64,000 bases of DNA from Shewanella sp. MBTL60-007 (GCF_019654915.1 NZ_BPET01000029.1:1-64000), one strand, 5' to 3'. Positions 17,909-26,298 are shown, counted from the first letter of the stretch. A program made the numbers and translations. The notes: a model not told the origin generated them from the letters alone.

Positions 17909-18913
17909 ATGGCCACCATGAAAGATGTTGCCAAACTTGCCAACGTATCCACATCCACGGTGAGCCATGTGATGAATGCTACTCGCTTTGTCAGTGAAGA
18001 CATTGCAAAGCGAGTGCAAGCGGCTGCGCAGCAACTGAATTATCACGGCCCTTCTGCGGTGGCCCGCAGCCTTAAACAGAACCGCACCAAAACCATCGGC
18101 ATGTTGGTGACCACCTCGACTAACCCATTCTATGCTGAGGTGGTTCGCAGCGTGGAGCAGGCGTGTTACCAGCAGGGCTATAACCTTATTCTGTGCAATA
18201 CCGAGGGCGATGCCCAGCGTCTTAAGCGCTCGTTAACCACACTGATTGAACGCCGCGTCGATGGTTTAATCATGATGTGCGCCATGTTAGAAGGCGAAGA
18301 TGCGCTGATCTATCGCCGCTTAGATGCCTTACCCGTAGTGGTGATGGACTGGGGGCAAGTTGATTTTCCTTGTGACAAAATTCAAGGGCATTCACGTCAG
18401 GGCGGTGTGCTCGCTACCCAATACCTGATTGATAATGGCCATACCCAAATCGGCTGCATTACTGGGCCGCGTAATCGCCAGCAGGCAGACTTGCGCTACG
18501 AAGGTTTTGTGGATGCTATGCAGGCGGCTAATCTGCCGATTAACCCAGATTGGGTGGTGGAAGGTAACTTTGAGACCGAAGGTGGCAAGGCGGCGTTCGC
18601 TAAGTTGCAAGGGAGCGGTGAATTACCGAGCGCCCTGTTTGTGTGCAATGACATGATGGCTATCGGCGTATTGCATGAAGCGCAGCGCACCGGGTTGCAG
18701 ATCCCTGAGCAGTTGTCAGTGATCGGTTACGACAACATTCAGCTAGCGAAATACATGACACCGGCCTTAACCAGTATTCATCAGTCGAAGGCGCGTTTAG
18801 GCGCGGCGGCGGTCAATGCGCTTATCGCTAGGCTGCAAGATCCAAGTCTGCCACAACAATTTATGGATATTGAGCCAAGAGTGACCGAGCGAGCCAGCGT
18901 CAGTAGAAAATAA
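17909..18913 (+). CDS. rbsR: LacI-family ribose operon repressor RbsR
   Basis: Repressor of 334 residues. The N-terminal LacI helix-turn-helix (MKDVAKLANVSTSTVSHVMN) and hinge helix (AVARSLKQN) precede a ribose-binding-protein-like ligand domain (TIGMLVTTSTNPFYAEVVRS, IGYDN). It presumably binds the two ATCGAAACGTTTCGAT operators upstream of rbsD and is relieved by ribose. It is the last gene of the operon. Confidence 0.95.
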   Translation: MATMKDVAKLANVSTSTVSHVMNATRFVSEDIAKRVQAAAQQLNYHGPSAVARSLKQNRTKTIGMLVTTSTNPFYAEVVRSVEQACYQQGYNLILCNTEGDAQRLKRSLTTLIERRVDGLIMMCAMLEGEDALIYRRLDALPVVVMDWGQVDFPCDKIQGHSRQGGVLATQYLIDNGHTQIGCITGPRNRQQADLRYEGFVDAMQAANLPINPDWVVEGNFETEGGKAAFAKLQGSGELPSALFVCNDMMAIGVLHEAQRTGLQIPEQLSVIGYDNIQLAKYMTPALTSIHQSKARLGAAAVNALIARLQDPSLPQQFMDIEPRVTERASVSRK

Positions 18914-18922
18914 AACCAATGA

Positions 18923-18957
18923 AAAAGGCGAATGAATTATGGATCCATTCGCCTTTT
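18923..18957. terminator. Bidirectional terminator between rbsR and fre
   Basis: AAAAGGCGAATG (18923-18934) pairs with CATTCGCCTTTT (18946-18957). A-rich and T-rich flanks allow termination of both convergent genes. Confidence 0.88.
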
Positions 18958-18990
18958 CTCAATGAGCGGTTTAAACCTGATTTACATGGC

Positions 18991-19701
18991 TTACTTAATA
19001 AATGCGAATGCATCCCCGTAGAGGTGCTCTTCCTCTACGCCCATGGTGCGGAACAGCTCACGTGCTGCGCCGACCATATCGAAACGTCCCGCGATATAGA
19101 TATCATAGCCAACTAGGCTATCGAAATCGTGCTGGATCTGCTCCAGTAGATTAGCCTGCTTGCCTTTCCAGTCATCGGTCGCTTCTTCGATAACAGGCAC
19201 AAAGTTCAGCCATGGATGGGCGTCGTGCCACTCGCGAGCGATGGTCTCATAGTACATGGCATCTTGATTGCGGCAACCCCAGTACAGGGTGGTTTCAATC
19301 TCTTGGCCTAGGGCTATCTTCTGCTCGACAATACTCTTGATATAAGAGAAGCCTGTACCGCCAGCAATCAGTAGGCGGGGGCGTACACTGTCTGCACGTA
19401 GGTGTGCATCGCCACCGGGTACATCGATTTCGATAGTGCTACCTACCGCTAGACACTCTTTTAAGCGCTCAACAACCTGCATCGGGTAGCTTTCACTCAC
19501 CGCCGCGCCGATATGCAGTTCGATATGCTCGGCATCGGGGGCCGAAGCGATAGAGAATGGGCGCTTGTCTTTCTCACCCATCACGATACAAAGGTATTGG
19601 CCCGCCTTAAAATCAAAAGCGGTGTTAGGCTTTAAAATCACCTGATAGACGGCGTCATTAAACGGCGCAACTTTTTCGATAGTACAGCTTATTGTGTTCA
19701 T
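18991..19701 (-). CDS. fre: NAD(P)H-flavin reductase Fre
   Basis: Cytoplasmic ferredoxin-reductase-family enzyme of 236 residues that reduces free flavins with NAD(P)H. Visible are the flavin-binding RPFSIASAP, the NAD-binding GGTGFSYIKSI and the C-terminal EEHLYGDAF segment. It lies downstream of ubiD on the minus strand, an arrangement shared with E. coli. That is sensible, since UbiD uses a prenylated FMN cofactor. Confidence 0.94.
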   Translation of the reverse strand: MNTISCTIEKVAPFNDAVYQVILKPNTAFDFKAGQYLCIVMGEKDKRPFSIASAPDAEHIELHIGAAVSESYPMQVVERLKECLAVGSTIEIDVPGGDAHLRADSVRPRLLIAGGTGFSYIKSIVEQKIALGQEIETTLYWGCRNQDAMYYETIAREWHDAHPWLNFVPVIEEATDDWKGKQANLLEQIQHDFDSLVGYDIYIAGRFDMVGAARELFRTMGVEEEHLYGDAFAFIK

Positions 19702-19752
19702 CTTTAGTCCTTGATGCGCTTCTCTTTGGAAGCTTATTCACTATTAATCTTT

Positions 19753-19771
19753 TAGCCTGCTAAGCAGGCTA
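19753..19771. other. Perfect palindrome between ubiD and fre
   Basis: TAGCCTGCT and AGCAGGCTA flank a single base, giving a nine-pair hairpin in the 105-base gap. On the minus strand it is followed by AAAAGA, not T, so it is not a standard terminator. Confidence 0.5.
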
Positions 19772-19806
19772 TATCGAGCTTAGCTAATTGGTTAGCCCTG
19801 TATTCC

Positions 19807-21288
19807 CTATAGGGTCGGGGCGTCATCTATGCCTAGCTCGCCCCAGATGGCATCGACTTTCTGTTTAACCGCTTCGTCCATCACTATAGGCGTACCCCAT
19901 TCGCGGTCGGTTTCACCTTCCCACTTATTAGTGGCATCCATTCCCATCTTAGAGCCGAGACCGGCGATCGGTGAGGCAAAGTCGAGGTAATCGATAGGGG
20001 TGTTATCTATCATCACTGTATCGCGTTTGGGATCCATGCGGGTAGTAATCGCCCAGATCACATCGTTCCAGTCTCGGCAGTTCACATCTTCATCCACTAT
20101 CACGATGAACTTAGTGTACATAAACTGACGTAGGAACGACCATGCGCCCATCATTACCCGTTTAGCATGGCCCGGGTACTGCTTACGGATCGAAATCACC
20201 GCCATACGGTAAGAGCAGCCCTCAGGCGGCAGGTAGAAATCGACTATCTCTGGATACTGCTTACGCAGAATCGGCACAAACACTTCGTTTAGTGCCACAC
20301 CGAGCATCGCGGGCTCATCTGGTGGACGGCCGGTGTAGGTGCTATGGTAAATCGCATCTTTTCTGTGGGTGATATGGGTCACCGTAAATACAGGGAAAGA
20401 GTCGGTTTCGTTGTAATAACCTGTGTGGTCACCGTAGGGACCCTCTTCGGCCATCTCTTCAGGATCGATATATCCTTCTAAGATGATCTCGCTGGTGGCG
20501 GGCACCTCTAAATCACAACTGATGGCTTTACAGACTTCGGTGCGTTCACCACGTAAAAGCCCTGCGAAAGCATATTCGCTCATGGCATCGGGAACCGGTG
20601 TTACCGCACCTAGAATGGTGACTGGATCTGCGCCTAAGGCAACGACTACTGGGTAGCGCTCACCTGGATGCTTCTCTTTGAAATCTTTAAAGTCTAATGC
20701 GCCGCCACGATGATCAAGCCAGCGCATAATTAACTTGTCTTTGCCGAGCAATTGCTGGCGATAAATGCCTAAGTTCTGGCGCTTTTGCCTTGGCCCTTTA
20801 GTGATAGTTAAGCCCCAAGTGACTAGCGGTGCAACATCGCCCGGCCAACAGTGCTGAATTGGTAGCTTAGTTAAATCAACATCGTCACCGGTTTTTACCA
20901 CTTCTTGGCAAGCTGGGTTACGAACAGTTTTTGGCGGCATGTTCAAGGCTTGCTTAAACATTGGGATCTTAGCGATGGCATCTTTAAAGCCGCTAGGCGG
21001 CTCGGGTTCTTTTAGGAAAGCCAGTAGCTCGCCAACATCGCGCAGCGCGATAGGATCTTCTTTACCTAATGCCATTGCAACCCGTTTTGGGGTACCAAAA
21101 AGGTTAGCCAGCACCGGCATGTCGTTGCCGACAGGATTTTCGAATAACAGAGCTGGGCCCTTGGCACGCAATACACGATCGGCAATCTCTGTCATTTCCA
21201 AATGAGGATCGACGGGATGACTAATACGCTTAAGCTCACCATTGCTTTCTAAGTGGGCTATAAAGCTACGCAAATCCTTAAAACTCAT
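19807..21288 (-). CDS. ubiD: UbiD, 3-octaprenyl-4-hydroxybenzoate decarboxylase
   Basis: Prenyl-FMN-dependent decarboxylase of ubiquinone synthesis, 493 residues, the normal UbiD length. The start [22 protein letters not shown] and the internal [20 protein letters not shown] and [12 protein letters not shown] segments (E..D catalytic region) are typical. The fre gene follows after 105 bases on the same strand. Confidence 0.96.
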   Translation of the reverse strand: MSFKDLRSFIAHLESNGELKRISHPVDPHLEMTEIADRVLRAKGPALLFENPVGNDMPVLANLFGTPKRVAMALGKEDPIALRDVGELLAFLKEPEPPSGFKDAIAKIPMFKQALNMPPKTVRNPACQEVVKTGDDVDLTKLPIQHCWPGDVAPLVTWGLTITKGPRQKRQNLGIYRQQLLGKDKLIMRWLDHRGGALDFKDFKEKHPGERYPVVVALGADPVTILGAVTPVPDAMSEYAFAGLLRGERTEVCKAISCDLEVPATSEIILEGYIDPEEMAEEGPYGDHTGYYNETDSFPVFTVTHITHRKDAIYHSTYTGRPPDEPAMLGVALNEVFVPILRKQYPEIVDFYLPPEGCSYRMAVISIRKQYPGHAKRVMMGAWSFLRQFMYTKFIVIVDEDVNCRDWNDVIWAITTRMDPKRDTVMIDNTPIDYLDFASPIAGLGSKMGMDATNKWEGETDREWGTPIVMDEAVKQKVDAIWGELGIDDAPTL

Positions 21289-21510
21289 AGGGGAATTCTC
21301 ATCGCTATAAACTGTGATATGGCGCGCACTATAGCACTATTCCAACGTGCGTTAAACGCTTGTTCATCAAAGCGTGGCATCGAAATTATTCAGTGAATAC
21401 TGAACTGCTGCCTGTTATGGGGGGAGGCGGGGGGCCTAACATTGGCGAATCGGGTGATTAAGCGTAAGATTAACTAGTCGGTTATGGCGAACTTATCGAG
21501 GAGGACGGCT

Positions 21511-22050
21511 ATGAATACAGTCAAATGGAGCCTGAGTTTCCTTTTGGTCATAGGTGCATCGAGTGCGGCTGCTGTCGCGCAACCGAGTCAGCTTGCCCAG
21601 CAACAGCACAGATACCTCTTTGCCAATTCATCGATGATCAATAACGTAAGTGTTGGTGTCGGTTGGAGTAATCATGATTACCGTGATCCTTGGCGCTGGA
21701 GCGTTGGCGTGTCTAATGGTTGGTACGGTTATCCTTATGGTAGTCGTTATTACCGTCCGGGCTGGCGTCCTGGTTACAACTGGCGCTGGGGCTACCCTTA
21801 TCGCTATAACAGCCGCTATGTGTATCCCTATCGTTATGATAGAAGTGAATATAAGCCGCGCAAACCTAAAGTGGTGGCGACGCCCGAGCGGGTGACCACT
21901 AGTGTCAGCTATTCAACCGGACTGACTCGTTTGCCTGATAATGCGCGTGTGATCCAAAGAGATGGCCGTACACTTTATGAGTGGCAGGGCATTGAGTATG
22001 TGTATGACTGGGATTCTAAGACCTACCAACAGGTACCTAGCAAAAGGTAA
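21511..22050 (+). CDS. Secreted Tyr/Arg-rich protein of unknown function
   Basis: 179 residues from ATG 21511, which has GAGGAGG just upstream; the ATG at 21484 would hide the signal peptide. Signal peptide about 1-24. Residues about 60-110 are dominated by Tyr, Arg, Trp, Gly and Pro (SRYYRPGWRPGYNWRWGYPYR). The end is a compact segment (RDGRTLYEWQGIEYVYDWD) resembling DUF6515-type envelope proteins. Function unknown. Confidence 0.65.
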   Translation: MNTVKWSLSFLLVIGASSAAAVAQPSQLAQQQHRYLFANSSMINNVSVGVGWSNHDYRDPWRWSVGVSNGWYGYPYGSRYYRPGWRPGYNWRWGYPYRYNSRYVYPYRYDRSEYKPRKPKVVATPERVTTSVSYSTGLTRLPDNARVIQRDGRTLYEWQGIEYVYDWDSKTYQQVPSKR

Positions 22051-22136
22051 AATAACTGCTAGAGCGCCATTTTATTCTGGCGGTGAAACTTGGTACCCTG
22101 AACGCAGAAAACAGCTAATACATGGAAAGATACTGA

Positions 22137-22727
22137 ATGAGTTGGATGGAGTTCACCATAGAACTGCTGGATAAGCTTGTCTGGCCCGGAGTGCTAGTGT
22201 TTGCCGTTATCACCTTAAGGCGGCCTATCTCTAAGTTGATCCCCTTGGCTAAAAAGCTGAAATTTAGAGAACTGGAAGTGGAGTTTGGTGAGGGACTTAA
22301 GGCAGTAACTGAGCAGGCTCAGGGGGTCTTTCCTGAACTGAAAACCGATAAAAAGTCCATGCTTATCGCCTCTGCTAACCACTTGCCCAATTCCGCCATC
22401 ATAGAGGCTTGGGAGCAGGTTGATTTAGCGGCCGAACGCTTGATCAAGTCTCACTGCGATAACATCACCTTAGATAAAAATACCCGATATAAACACATTG
22501 AGAATATCTTGATCAGTGAAGCCTTGATTGATACCAAACAGGGAAAGCTATTCAGTGAACTGCGCCAATTGCGTAATCGGGTTGCTCATGCGGTGGGCTA
22601 TGAAGTGGGCGGGGCAGAAGCGATTCAATATATTGAACTGTGTTTTAAGTTGATAGAGCACCTAAACAATATTAGCCCTTCAACGGCCCAGCTCTGTGAC
22701 ACTCAAATTAAAGAGCTCGCCAGCTAA
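22137..22727 (+). CDS. Membrane-anchored protein with HEPN/DUF4145-like C-terminal region
   Basis: 196 residues. A membrane helix (about 10-28) is followed by a basic linker and a helical cytoplasmic region. Near the end, ELRQLRNRVAHAVG contains an R-x4-H motif (R146 to H151), as in HEPN and DUF4145 proteins. Some HEPN proteins are RNases; whether this one is cannot be told from sequence. The stop codon is inside the strong hairpin that follows. No toxin-antitoxin partner is adjacent. Confidence 0.55.
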   Translation: MSWMEFTIELLDKLVWPGVLVFAVITLRRPISKLIPLAKKLKFRELEVEFGEGLKAVTEQAQGVFPELKTDKKSMLIASANHLPNSAIIEAWEQVDLAAERLIKSHCDNITLDKNTRYKHIENILISEALIDTKQGKLFSELRQLRNRVAHAVGYEVGGAEAIQYIELCFKLIEHLNNISPSTAQLCDTQIKELAS

Positions 22728-22760
22728 TAGGCTCCATTAGTACTAGGAGCCTATTAGCTG
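22721..22760. terminator. Strong hairpin at the end of the HEPN-like gene
   Basis: CAGCTAATAGGCTCC (22721-22735) pairs perfectly over 15 bases with GGAGCCTATTAGCTG (22746-22760) and includes the TAA stop. It lies between convergent genes. No U-tract follows, so its efficiency as an intrinsic terminator is uncertain. Confidence 0.6.
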
Positions 22761-22791
22761 GCTTAGATTAGGAGCTGTGGAGTATGAAGCG

Positions 22792-23316
22792 TTAACTCTT
22801 TGCCTTTAGATACATATCGTAGCGGATAATTTTAAATCCTGAGTCATCGAATCGTTTATTGAACTTCATGCCTAGCTTTAATAGTACATTGATTGAAGCT
22901 TGGTTTTGCTCGACCACATCACCGACAATATAGTCGAGATCCATCTTGGCTTTGGCGTACTCAATGCAGGCTTGGTTGGCCTCTGTGGCATAACCCTTGC
23001 CCCAATGTTCGGGAGCTAAGCGATAACCGATATCGGTTTCATTGATGCGATAATCATTTTTAAAGCCACAAAAACCAATCACTTGATTACTCTCTTTTAA
23101 GACGATGGCCCAGCGGGCATAACCAAATTGTAAATACTCTGTCAGCCAAATATCACGAATGATACGTTCGGCATCCGCCATCGACTGAATGACGCCAGCA
23201 TCCCCGGTATAGAGGTTAACTCGTTCGTCGGCATTAAAATCATAGACGGCTTGGGTATCATCGAGATTAAACTCTCTAATGATTAATCTCTGTGTCTGGG
23301 TTATGAATTTGCTCAT
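22792..23316 (-). CDS. GNAT-family N-acetyltransferase (RimJ/RimL type)
   Basis: 174 residues from ATG 23316, with AAAGGA upstream. The longer in-frame start at 23364 would overlap the preceding gene and lacks support. Acetyltransferase_3 fold: RLIIREFNLDDTQAVYDF, IGFCGFK, DIGYRLAPEHWGKGYATEA (acetyl-CoA loop) and VVEQNQASINVLLKLGM. Substrate unknown. The start lies 10 bases after the stop of the upstream thioredoxin-fold gene, so the two form an operon. Confidence 0.85.
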   Translation of the reverse strand: MSKFITQTQRLIIREFNLDDTQAVYDFNADERVNLYTGDAGVIQSMADAERIIRDIWLTEYLQFGYARWAIVLKESNQVIGFCGFKNDYRINETDIGYRLAPEHWGKGYATEANQACIEYAKAKMDLDYIVGDVVEQNQASINVLLKLGMKFNKRFDDSGFKIIRYDMYLKAKS

Positions 23317-23326
23317 TGGTTTTCCT

Positions 23327-23863
23327 TTACCATACAAGGTCTGTGATTGCGTTTTCAGTCTCACCGATAATGGTTTTAACTACTTTGTTATCGGCATCTA
23401 GCAAAATCAGCCTTGGAATGCCTGCATTGGCAAATTGACCGTAGATCTGTCTATCGGTATCGGCCACTAAAGCGAAGTTAAGCTCATATTCGGCGGCAAA
23501 TTTATTTAAGACGTCACTTGTCTCTTCGCGACCGATACCTATGATATCCACGTTAGGGCTTAGGTGTAGATCAGAGTTAACTAGGTGCTTCAAGGTGCGT
23601 TGTGAGTCGGGGCACCAAGTGGCAAATAAGATCAGTAGTTTATTGTTTTTAGACTCATTGAGATCCTGCACATTGCCTTGAGTGTCAACGAATCGAGTAA
23701 CAGGCGCGCTGTCACCGGGCTGAACATAGGTGAGGTATTCAACTGGAGTTGGTGCACTGGTGCAGCCTGAAATGGTGAACAGCAATAGGCTGGCAAAAGA
23801 CAGTTTTAGTGCTTTTTCCCAGCTAATGGTTTTTTTTGTGCTAAGGGCTTTCACGTTTGGCAT
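23327..23863 (-). CDS. Thioredoxin-fold (TlpA/redoxin-like) lipoprotein with a CPDS active site
   Basis: 178 residues with signal peptide and lipobox ISGC (Cys34), then a redoxin-like domain (GDSAPVTRFVDTQGN, LLILFATWCPDSQRTLKHL, GIPRLILLD with cis-Pro). The usual WCxxC motif is WCPDS (C84, S87), so the resolving cysteine is missing. It would act as a monothiol enzyme or bind rather than oxidise. First gene of a two-gene unit with the GNAT gene. Confidence 0.72.
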   Translation of the reverse strand: MPNVKALSTKKTISWEKALKLSFASLLLFTISGCTSAPTPVEYLTYVQPGDSAPVTRFVDTQGNVQDLNESKNNKLLILFATWCPDSQRTLKHLVNSDLHLSPNVDIIGIGREETSDVLNKFAAEYELNFALVADTDRQIYGQFANAGIPRLILLDADNKVVKTIIGETENAITDLVW

Positions 23864-24020
23864 CCATTCTCTTTAATAGGTCTTTAAAATAACAGAGCTT
23901 TAACGGAATGTATAAGCCTAGCTTGCAACAGCGTGTAACTTGGTTACGCTTCTGGCACTGAAAGGTACTCGTCGCCAGCACGCGTGGTATCGGCTTTTAA
24001 CAATAAATATAACAGGGTTG

Positions 24021-24049
24021 TTGACAGTTGAGCGAGGACAACATATCGT
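24021..24049 (+). promoter_or_regulatory. Predicted promoter of the tyrP leader
   Basis: A perfect TTGACA -35 box (24021-24026) is followed after 17 bases by TATCGT (24044-24049), a four-of-six -10 match. Transcription from about 24056 would give a leader of roughly 240 bases containing the Tyr-rich peptide and the hairpins below. Confidence 0.6.
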
Positions 24050-24113
24050 GGTGGTTCATATATCATTATGTTCGTTAAGTTATTGATTAACAGAATCTAT
24101 CAAGGAAAATTAC

Positions 24114-24152
24114 GTGTTATTAACACCCATAGAAGCCTATTACTATCTATAG
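24114..24152 (+). CDS. Putative tyrosine leader peptide upstream of tyrP
   Basis: A GTG start with AAGGA seven bases upstream (24102-24106) opens a 12-codon frame encoding MLLTPIEAYYYL and a TAG stop. Codons 9-11 are TAT-TAC-TAT (24138-24146). Three adjacent codons for the amino acid carried by the downstream permease are the hallmark of an attenuation leader. A competing 31-codon frame from ATG 24068 reads through the same DNA in another frame, without a good ribosome site. Confidence 0.6.
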   Translation: MLLTPIEAYYYL

Positions 24153-24245
24153 CCACAATGGCGTAGATAGAGGTTATTTCATCCCCCCCTCATGCTTTAA
24201 ATCACTCCATTGTGGCAATTCCATTTTCTTTCGGAAGTTGGCCAC
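24143..24245 (+). promoter_or_regulatory. Mutually exclusive RNA hairpins in the tyrP leader
   Basis: Structure 1:2 is CTATCTA (24143-24149, inside the Tyr codons) with TAGATAG (24164-24170), plus inner GCC/GGC. The alternative 2:3 is GCCACAATGG (24152-24161) with CCATTGTGGC (24207-24216), ten perfect pairs. Structure 3:4 is GTGGCAATTCC (24212-24222) with GGAA-TT-GCCAC (24233-24245, two bulged G). 3:4 competes with 2:3, the layout of a ribosome-controlled attenuator. No U-tract follows 3:4, so termination could be Rho-dependent or control could be translational. Confidence 0.55.
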
Positions 24246-24255
24246 CATCAAAGCC

Positions 24256-24287
24256 TGTTCCGAACTCTTTATCTTTAATTTGGAACA
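24256..24287 (+). promoter_or_regulatory. Hairpin covering the tyrP ribosome-binding site
   Basis: TGTTCC (24256-24261) can pair with GGAACA (24282-24287), which contains the only purine-rich ribosome site before ATG 24294. Pairing would lower translation of tyrP. Confidence 0.4.
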
Positions 24288-24293
24288 CCATAA

Positions 24294-25496
24294 ATGAACA
24301 AAAGTAAAATCTTCGGCAGTATGCTAATTATCGCTGGTACGACAATCGGTGCGGGTATGTTGGCATTACCTCTCGCTGCATCGGGTCTAGGCTTTGGTAT
24401 GGCCAGCGTAATCATGTTGTTAATTTGGTCTTTGATGACCTATACCGCACTGCTTATGATTGAAGTGCATCAACATGCGCCTATCGATGCCACGCTGCAC
24501 ACCTTGGCCCATAAGCTACTGGGTCGTAAAGGTCAGGTCATTGCTAGCTTTTCGATGATGTTTCTATTTTACGCTCTCTGCGCGGCTTATATCGCCGGTG
24601 GAGGAGAGCAGATGCACAGTAAGTTAACGAGCTGGTTTGGGCTCGACCTGCCGATGCAAGCGGGAGCGATCATTTTTACCTTGTTGATCGGCGCAGTGGT
24701 TGCCATTGGTACACGCTCGGTGGATTTGATTAATCGCAGTCTATTCTCACTTAAGCTAATTGCGCTGGTGGTGATGTTGTTTCTGTTGCTCCCCCATGTC
24801 TCGGTGGAAAACTTGGTTGAGTTGCCAGTGCATCAAGGTTTAGTGCTTGCGTCTCTACCTGTTATCTTCACCTCTTTCGGCTTTCATGGCTCCATTCCGT
24901 CGGTGGTACGCTACTTAGGTAAAGATACCAAGGCACTGCGCTGGATCATCGTTGTTGGTTCCTCATTGCCTTTAATGGTTTATGTGTTGTGGATGTTAGC
25001 GAGTCAGGGCGTACTGCCACAGCAGGAGTTAATGGCTAGCCAAAGCCTGAATGGTTTTATTGGTTCTCTGAGCCGTATACTCGAAAATCCTATGATTGCT
25101 AGTGCGGTATCGATCTTTGCCGATCTCGCCTTAGCGACATCATTTCTTGGGGTGAGTTTAGGTCTGTTTGACTTTATTTCTGATCTGCTTAAACGCAGTG
25201 CTAAGCCTAGCCACAGACTACAAGTCGGTCTAGTGACGTTCTTGCCACCACTGGGGTTTGCCTTGTTTTACCCTCAAGGATTTATCACTGCGCTAGGTTA
25301 TGCTGCCTTTGCCTTAGTGATTTTAGCGGTATTCTTACCTGTCGCCATGGTTGCTGCACAGCGTAAGCAACAGGGGCTAGAGGGATATAGGGTAAAAGGC
25401 GGTAACTTAGGTTTAGCTGCGGCGGCATTAGCCGGTGTGTTGATCATTAGCGTACAGTTGATGCAGATGTTTAACCTACTACCTTCGGTTGGCTGA
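24294..25496 (+). CDS. tyrP: TyrP-type aromatic amino acid permease
   Basis: Inner-membrane transporter of 400 residues with about 11 helices, hydroxy/aromatic amino acid permease (HAAAP) family. The N-terminal segment MLIIAGTTIGAGMLALPLA closely matches E. coli TyrP and Mtr, and FGFHGSIPSVVRYLG is also typical. Tyrosine is the most likely substrate, supported independently by the three Tyr codons in its leader peptide. Tryptophan cannot be excluded from the protein alone. Confidence 0.85.
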   Translation: MNKSKIFGSMLIIAGTTIGAGMLALPLAASGLGFGMASVIMLLIWSLMTYTALLMIEVHQHAPIDATLHTLAHKLLGRKGQVIASFSMMFLFYALCAAYIAGGGEQMHSKLTSWFGLDLPMQAGAIIFTLLIGAVVAIGTRSVDLINRSLFSLKLIALVVMLFLLLPHVSVENLVELPVHQGLVLASLPVIFTSFGFHGSIPSVVRYLGKDTKALRWIIVVGSSLPLMVYVLWMLASQGVLPQQELMASQSLNGFIGSLSRILENPMIASAVSIFADLALATSFLGVSLGLFDFISDLLKRSAKPSHRLQVGLVTFLPPLGFALFYPQGFITALGYAAFALVILAVFLPVAMVAAQRKQQGLEGYRVKGGNLGLAAAALAGVLIISVQLMQMFNLLPSVG

Positions 25497-25672
25497 TCTC
25501 CACTAAAAGCGATAGAGTGGCTTATTCTCCGATTTATTAGCGGAGTAATTGATTGAAAAGTAGCTGATTAAGTATTAATTTACGAGATTGGCTGGTTTTT
25601 TAGTCATTCGAGCGATTAGAATAAAATTAGGCTTTACATTGCAGCCGATGACACCTATTATCTGCGGCGTTC

Positions 25673-25763
25673 GGAGAGATGGCAGAGTGGTCGAATGCAC
25701 CGGTCTTGAAAACCGGCATGGGTTTGTAGCCCATCTAGGGTTCAAATCCCTATCTCTCCGCCA
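25673..25763 (+). tRNA. tRNA-Ser (anticodon TGA), copy 1
   Basis: 91 bases. The acceptor stem GGAGAGA pairs with TCTCTCC, discriminator G, CCA encoded. The anticodon loop CTTGAAA gives TGA, the long variable arm expected for tRNA-Ser is present, and the T-arm is AGGGTTCAAATCCCT. It is identical to the copy at 26147. Confidence 0.97.
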
Positions 25764-25770
25764 TACATAG

Positions 25771-25804
25771 AAAAGCCCGTTACCGCAAGGTAACGGGCTT
25801 TTTG
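25771..25804 (+). terminator. Intrinsic terminator after tRNA-Ser copy 1
   Basis: AAAAGCCCGTTACC (25771-25784) pairs with GGTAACGGGCTTTT (25789-25802) around GCAA, followed by T. Textbook Rho-independent terminator. Confidence 0.93.
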
Positions 25805-25825
25805 CTATCTGCGATTTATAAAGAA

Positions 25826-25870
25826 GAACCCTAGGGTTCCTGTAGTTTAAAATAAGCTATCCCTCCGCCA
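25826..25870 (+). pseudogene. tRNA-Ser 3'-end remnant 1
   Basis: Contains CCCTAGGGTTC and ends CTATCCCTCCGCCA, matching the T-arm and acceptor end of the intact tRNA-Ser with one change, but the middle of the T-arm is replaced by unrelated sequence. The first 14 bases GAACCCTAGGGTTC are a perfect palindrome. A terminator follows at 25880-25906. Confidence 0.6.
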
Positions 25871-25879
25871 TATTTAGAG

Positions 25880-25908
25880 AAAGGGCTTCCAGTAATGGAA
25901 GCCCTTTT
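25880..25908 (+). terminator. Terminator after remnant 1
   Basis: AAAGGGCTTCC and GGAAGCCCTTT flank a short loop and are followed by TTC. The same hairpin recurs at 26352-26382. Confidence 0.88.
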
Positions 25909-25929
25909 TCGTATGTTTAAATAAAAGTT

Positions 25930-25967
25930 GAACCCTAGGGTCCTGTTGTTTAGAGCCGCTATCTCTG
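25930..25967 (+). pseudogene. tRNA-Ser 3'-end remnant 2
   Basis: Starts GAACCCTAGGGTCC and ends GCTATCTCTG, a weaker copy of the same tRNA 3' end without CCA. The rest of 25764-26146 holds only terminators and remnants. Confidence 0.5.
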
Positions 25968-26146
25968 AATTACTTTTGTTCCTCTCCGCTAGAGGCTAGC
26001 GCTGGTTATTTGTACGAGTGCAGTAAGGTTTTGAGAATAAATGCAGCTCAATCCCCTAAAAGTGAGTAGAACTTTTCATTTTTTGACCATTCAGTTCAAA
26101 TTGGGCTTTACATTGAAGTCGAGTATCCTTATTATCTGCGGCGTTC

Positions 26147-26237
26147 GGAGAGATGGCAGAGTGGTCGAATGCACCGGTCTTGAAAACCGGCATGGGTTTG
26201 TAGCCCATCTAGGGTTCAAATCCCTATCTCTCCGCCA
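26147..26237 (+). tRNA. tRNA-Ser (anticodon TGA), copy 2
   Basis: Identical in sequence to the copy at 25673-25763. The 16 bases before both copies (ATTATCTGCGGCGTTC) are also the same, showing a segmental duplication that includes part of the 5' flank. Confidence 0.97.
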
Positions 26238-26247
26238 TATTTAGATG

Positions 26248-26277
26248 AGGCCCCAGCAGAAATGCTGGGGCCTTTTC
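26248..26277 (+). terminator. Terminator after tRNA-Ser copy 2
   Basis: AGGCCCCAGCA (26248-26258), GAAA tetraloop, TGCTGGGGCCT (26263-26273), then TTT. Confidence 0.93.
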
Positions 26278-26298
26278 GCATTTAGGAAGTCCGACTTT

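Noticed and set aside
22734..22800. Toxin-antitoxin pair with the HEPN-like gene
   Set aside because: The neighbours are an exported Tyr-rich protein and a convergent GNAT gene; no MNT-type or other antitoxin partner is adjacent.
24068..24163. 31-codon frame from ATG 24068 in the tyrP leader
   Set aside because: No good ribosome site and no codon bias; the GTG frame with AAGGA and three Tyr codons explains the region better.
25588..26244. Two short frames reading through the tRNA-Ser genes
   Set aside because: They are translations of the tRNAs and flanks; similar because the tRNAs are identical.
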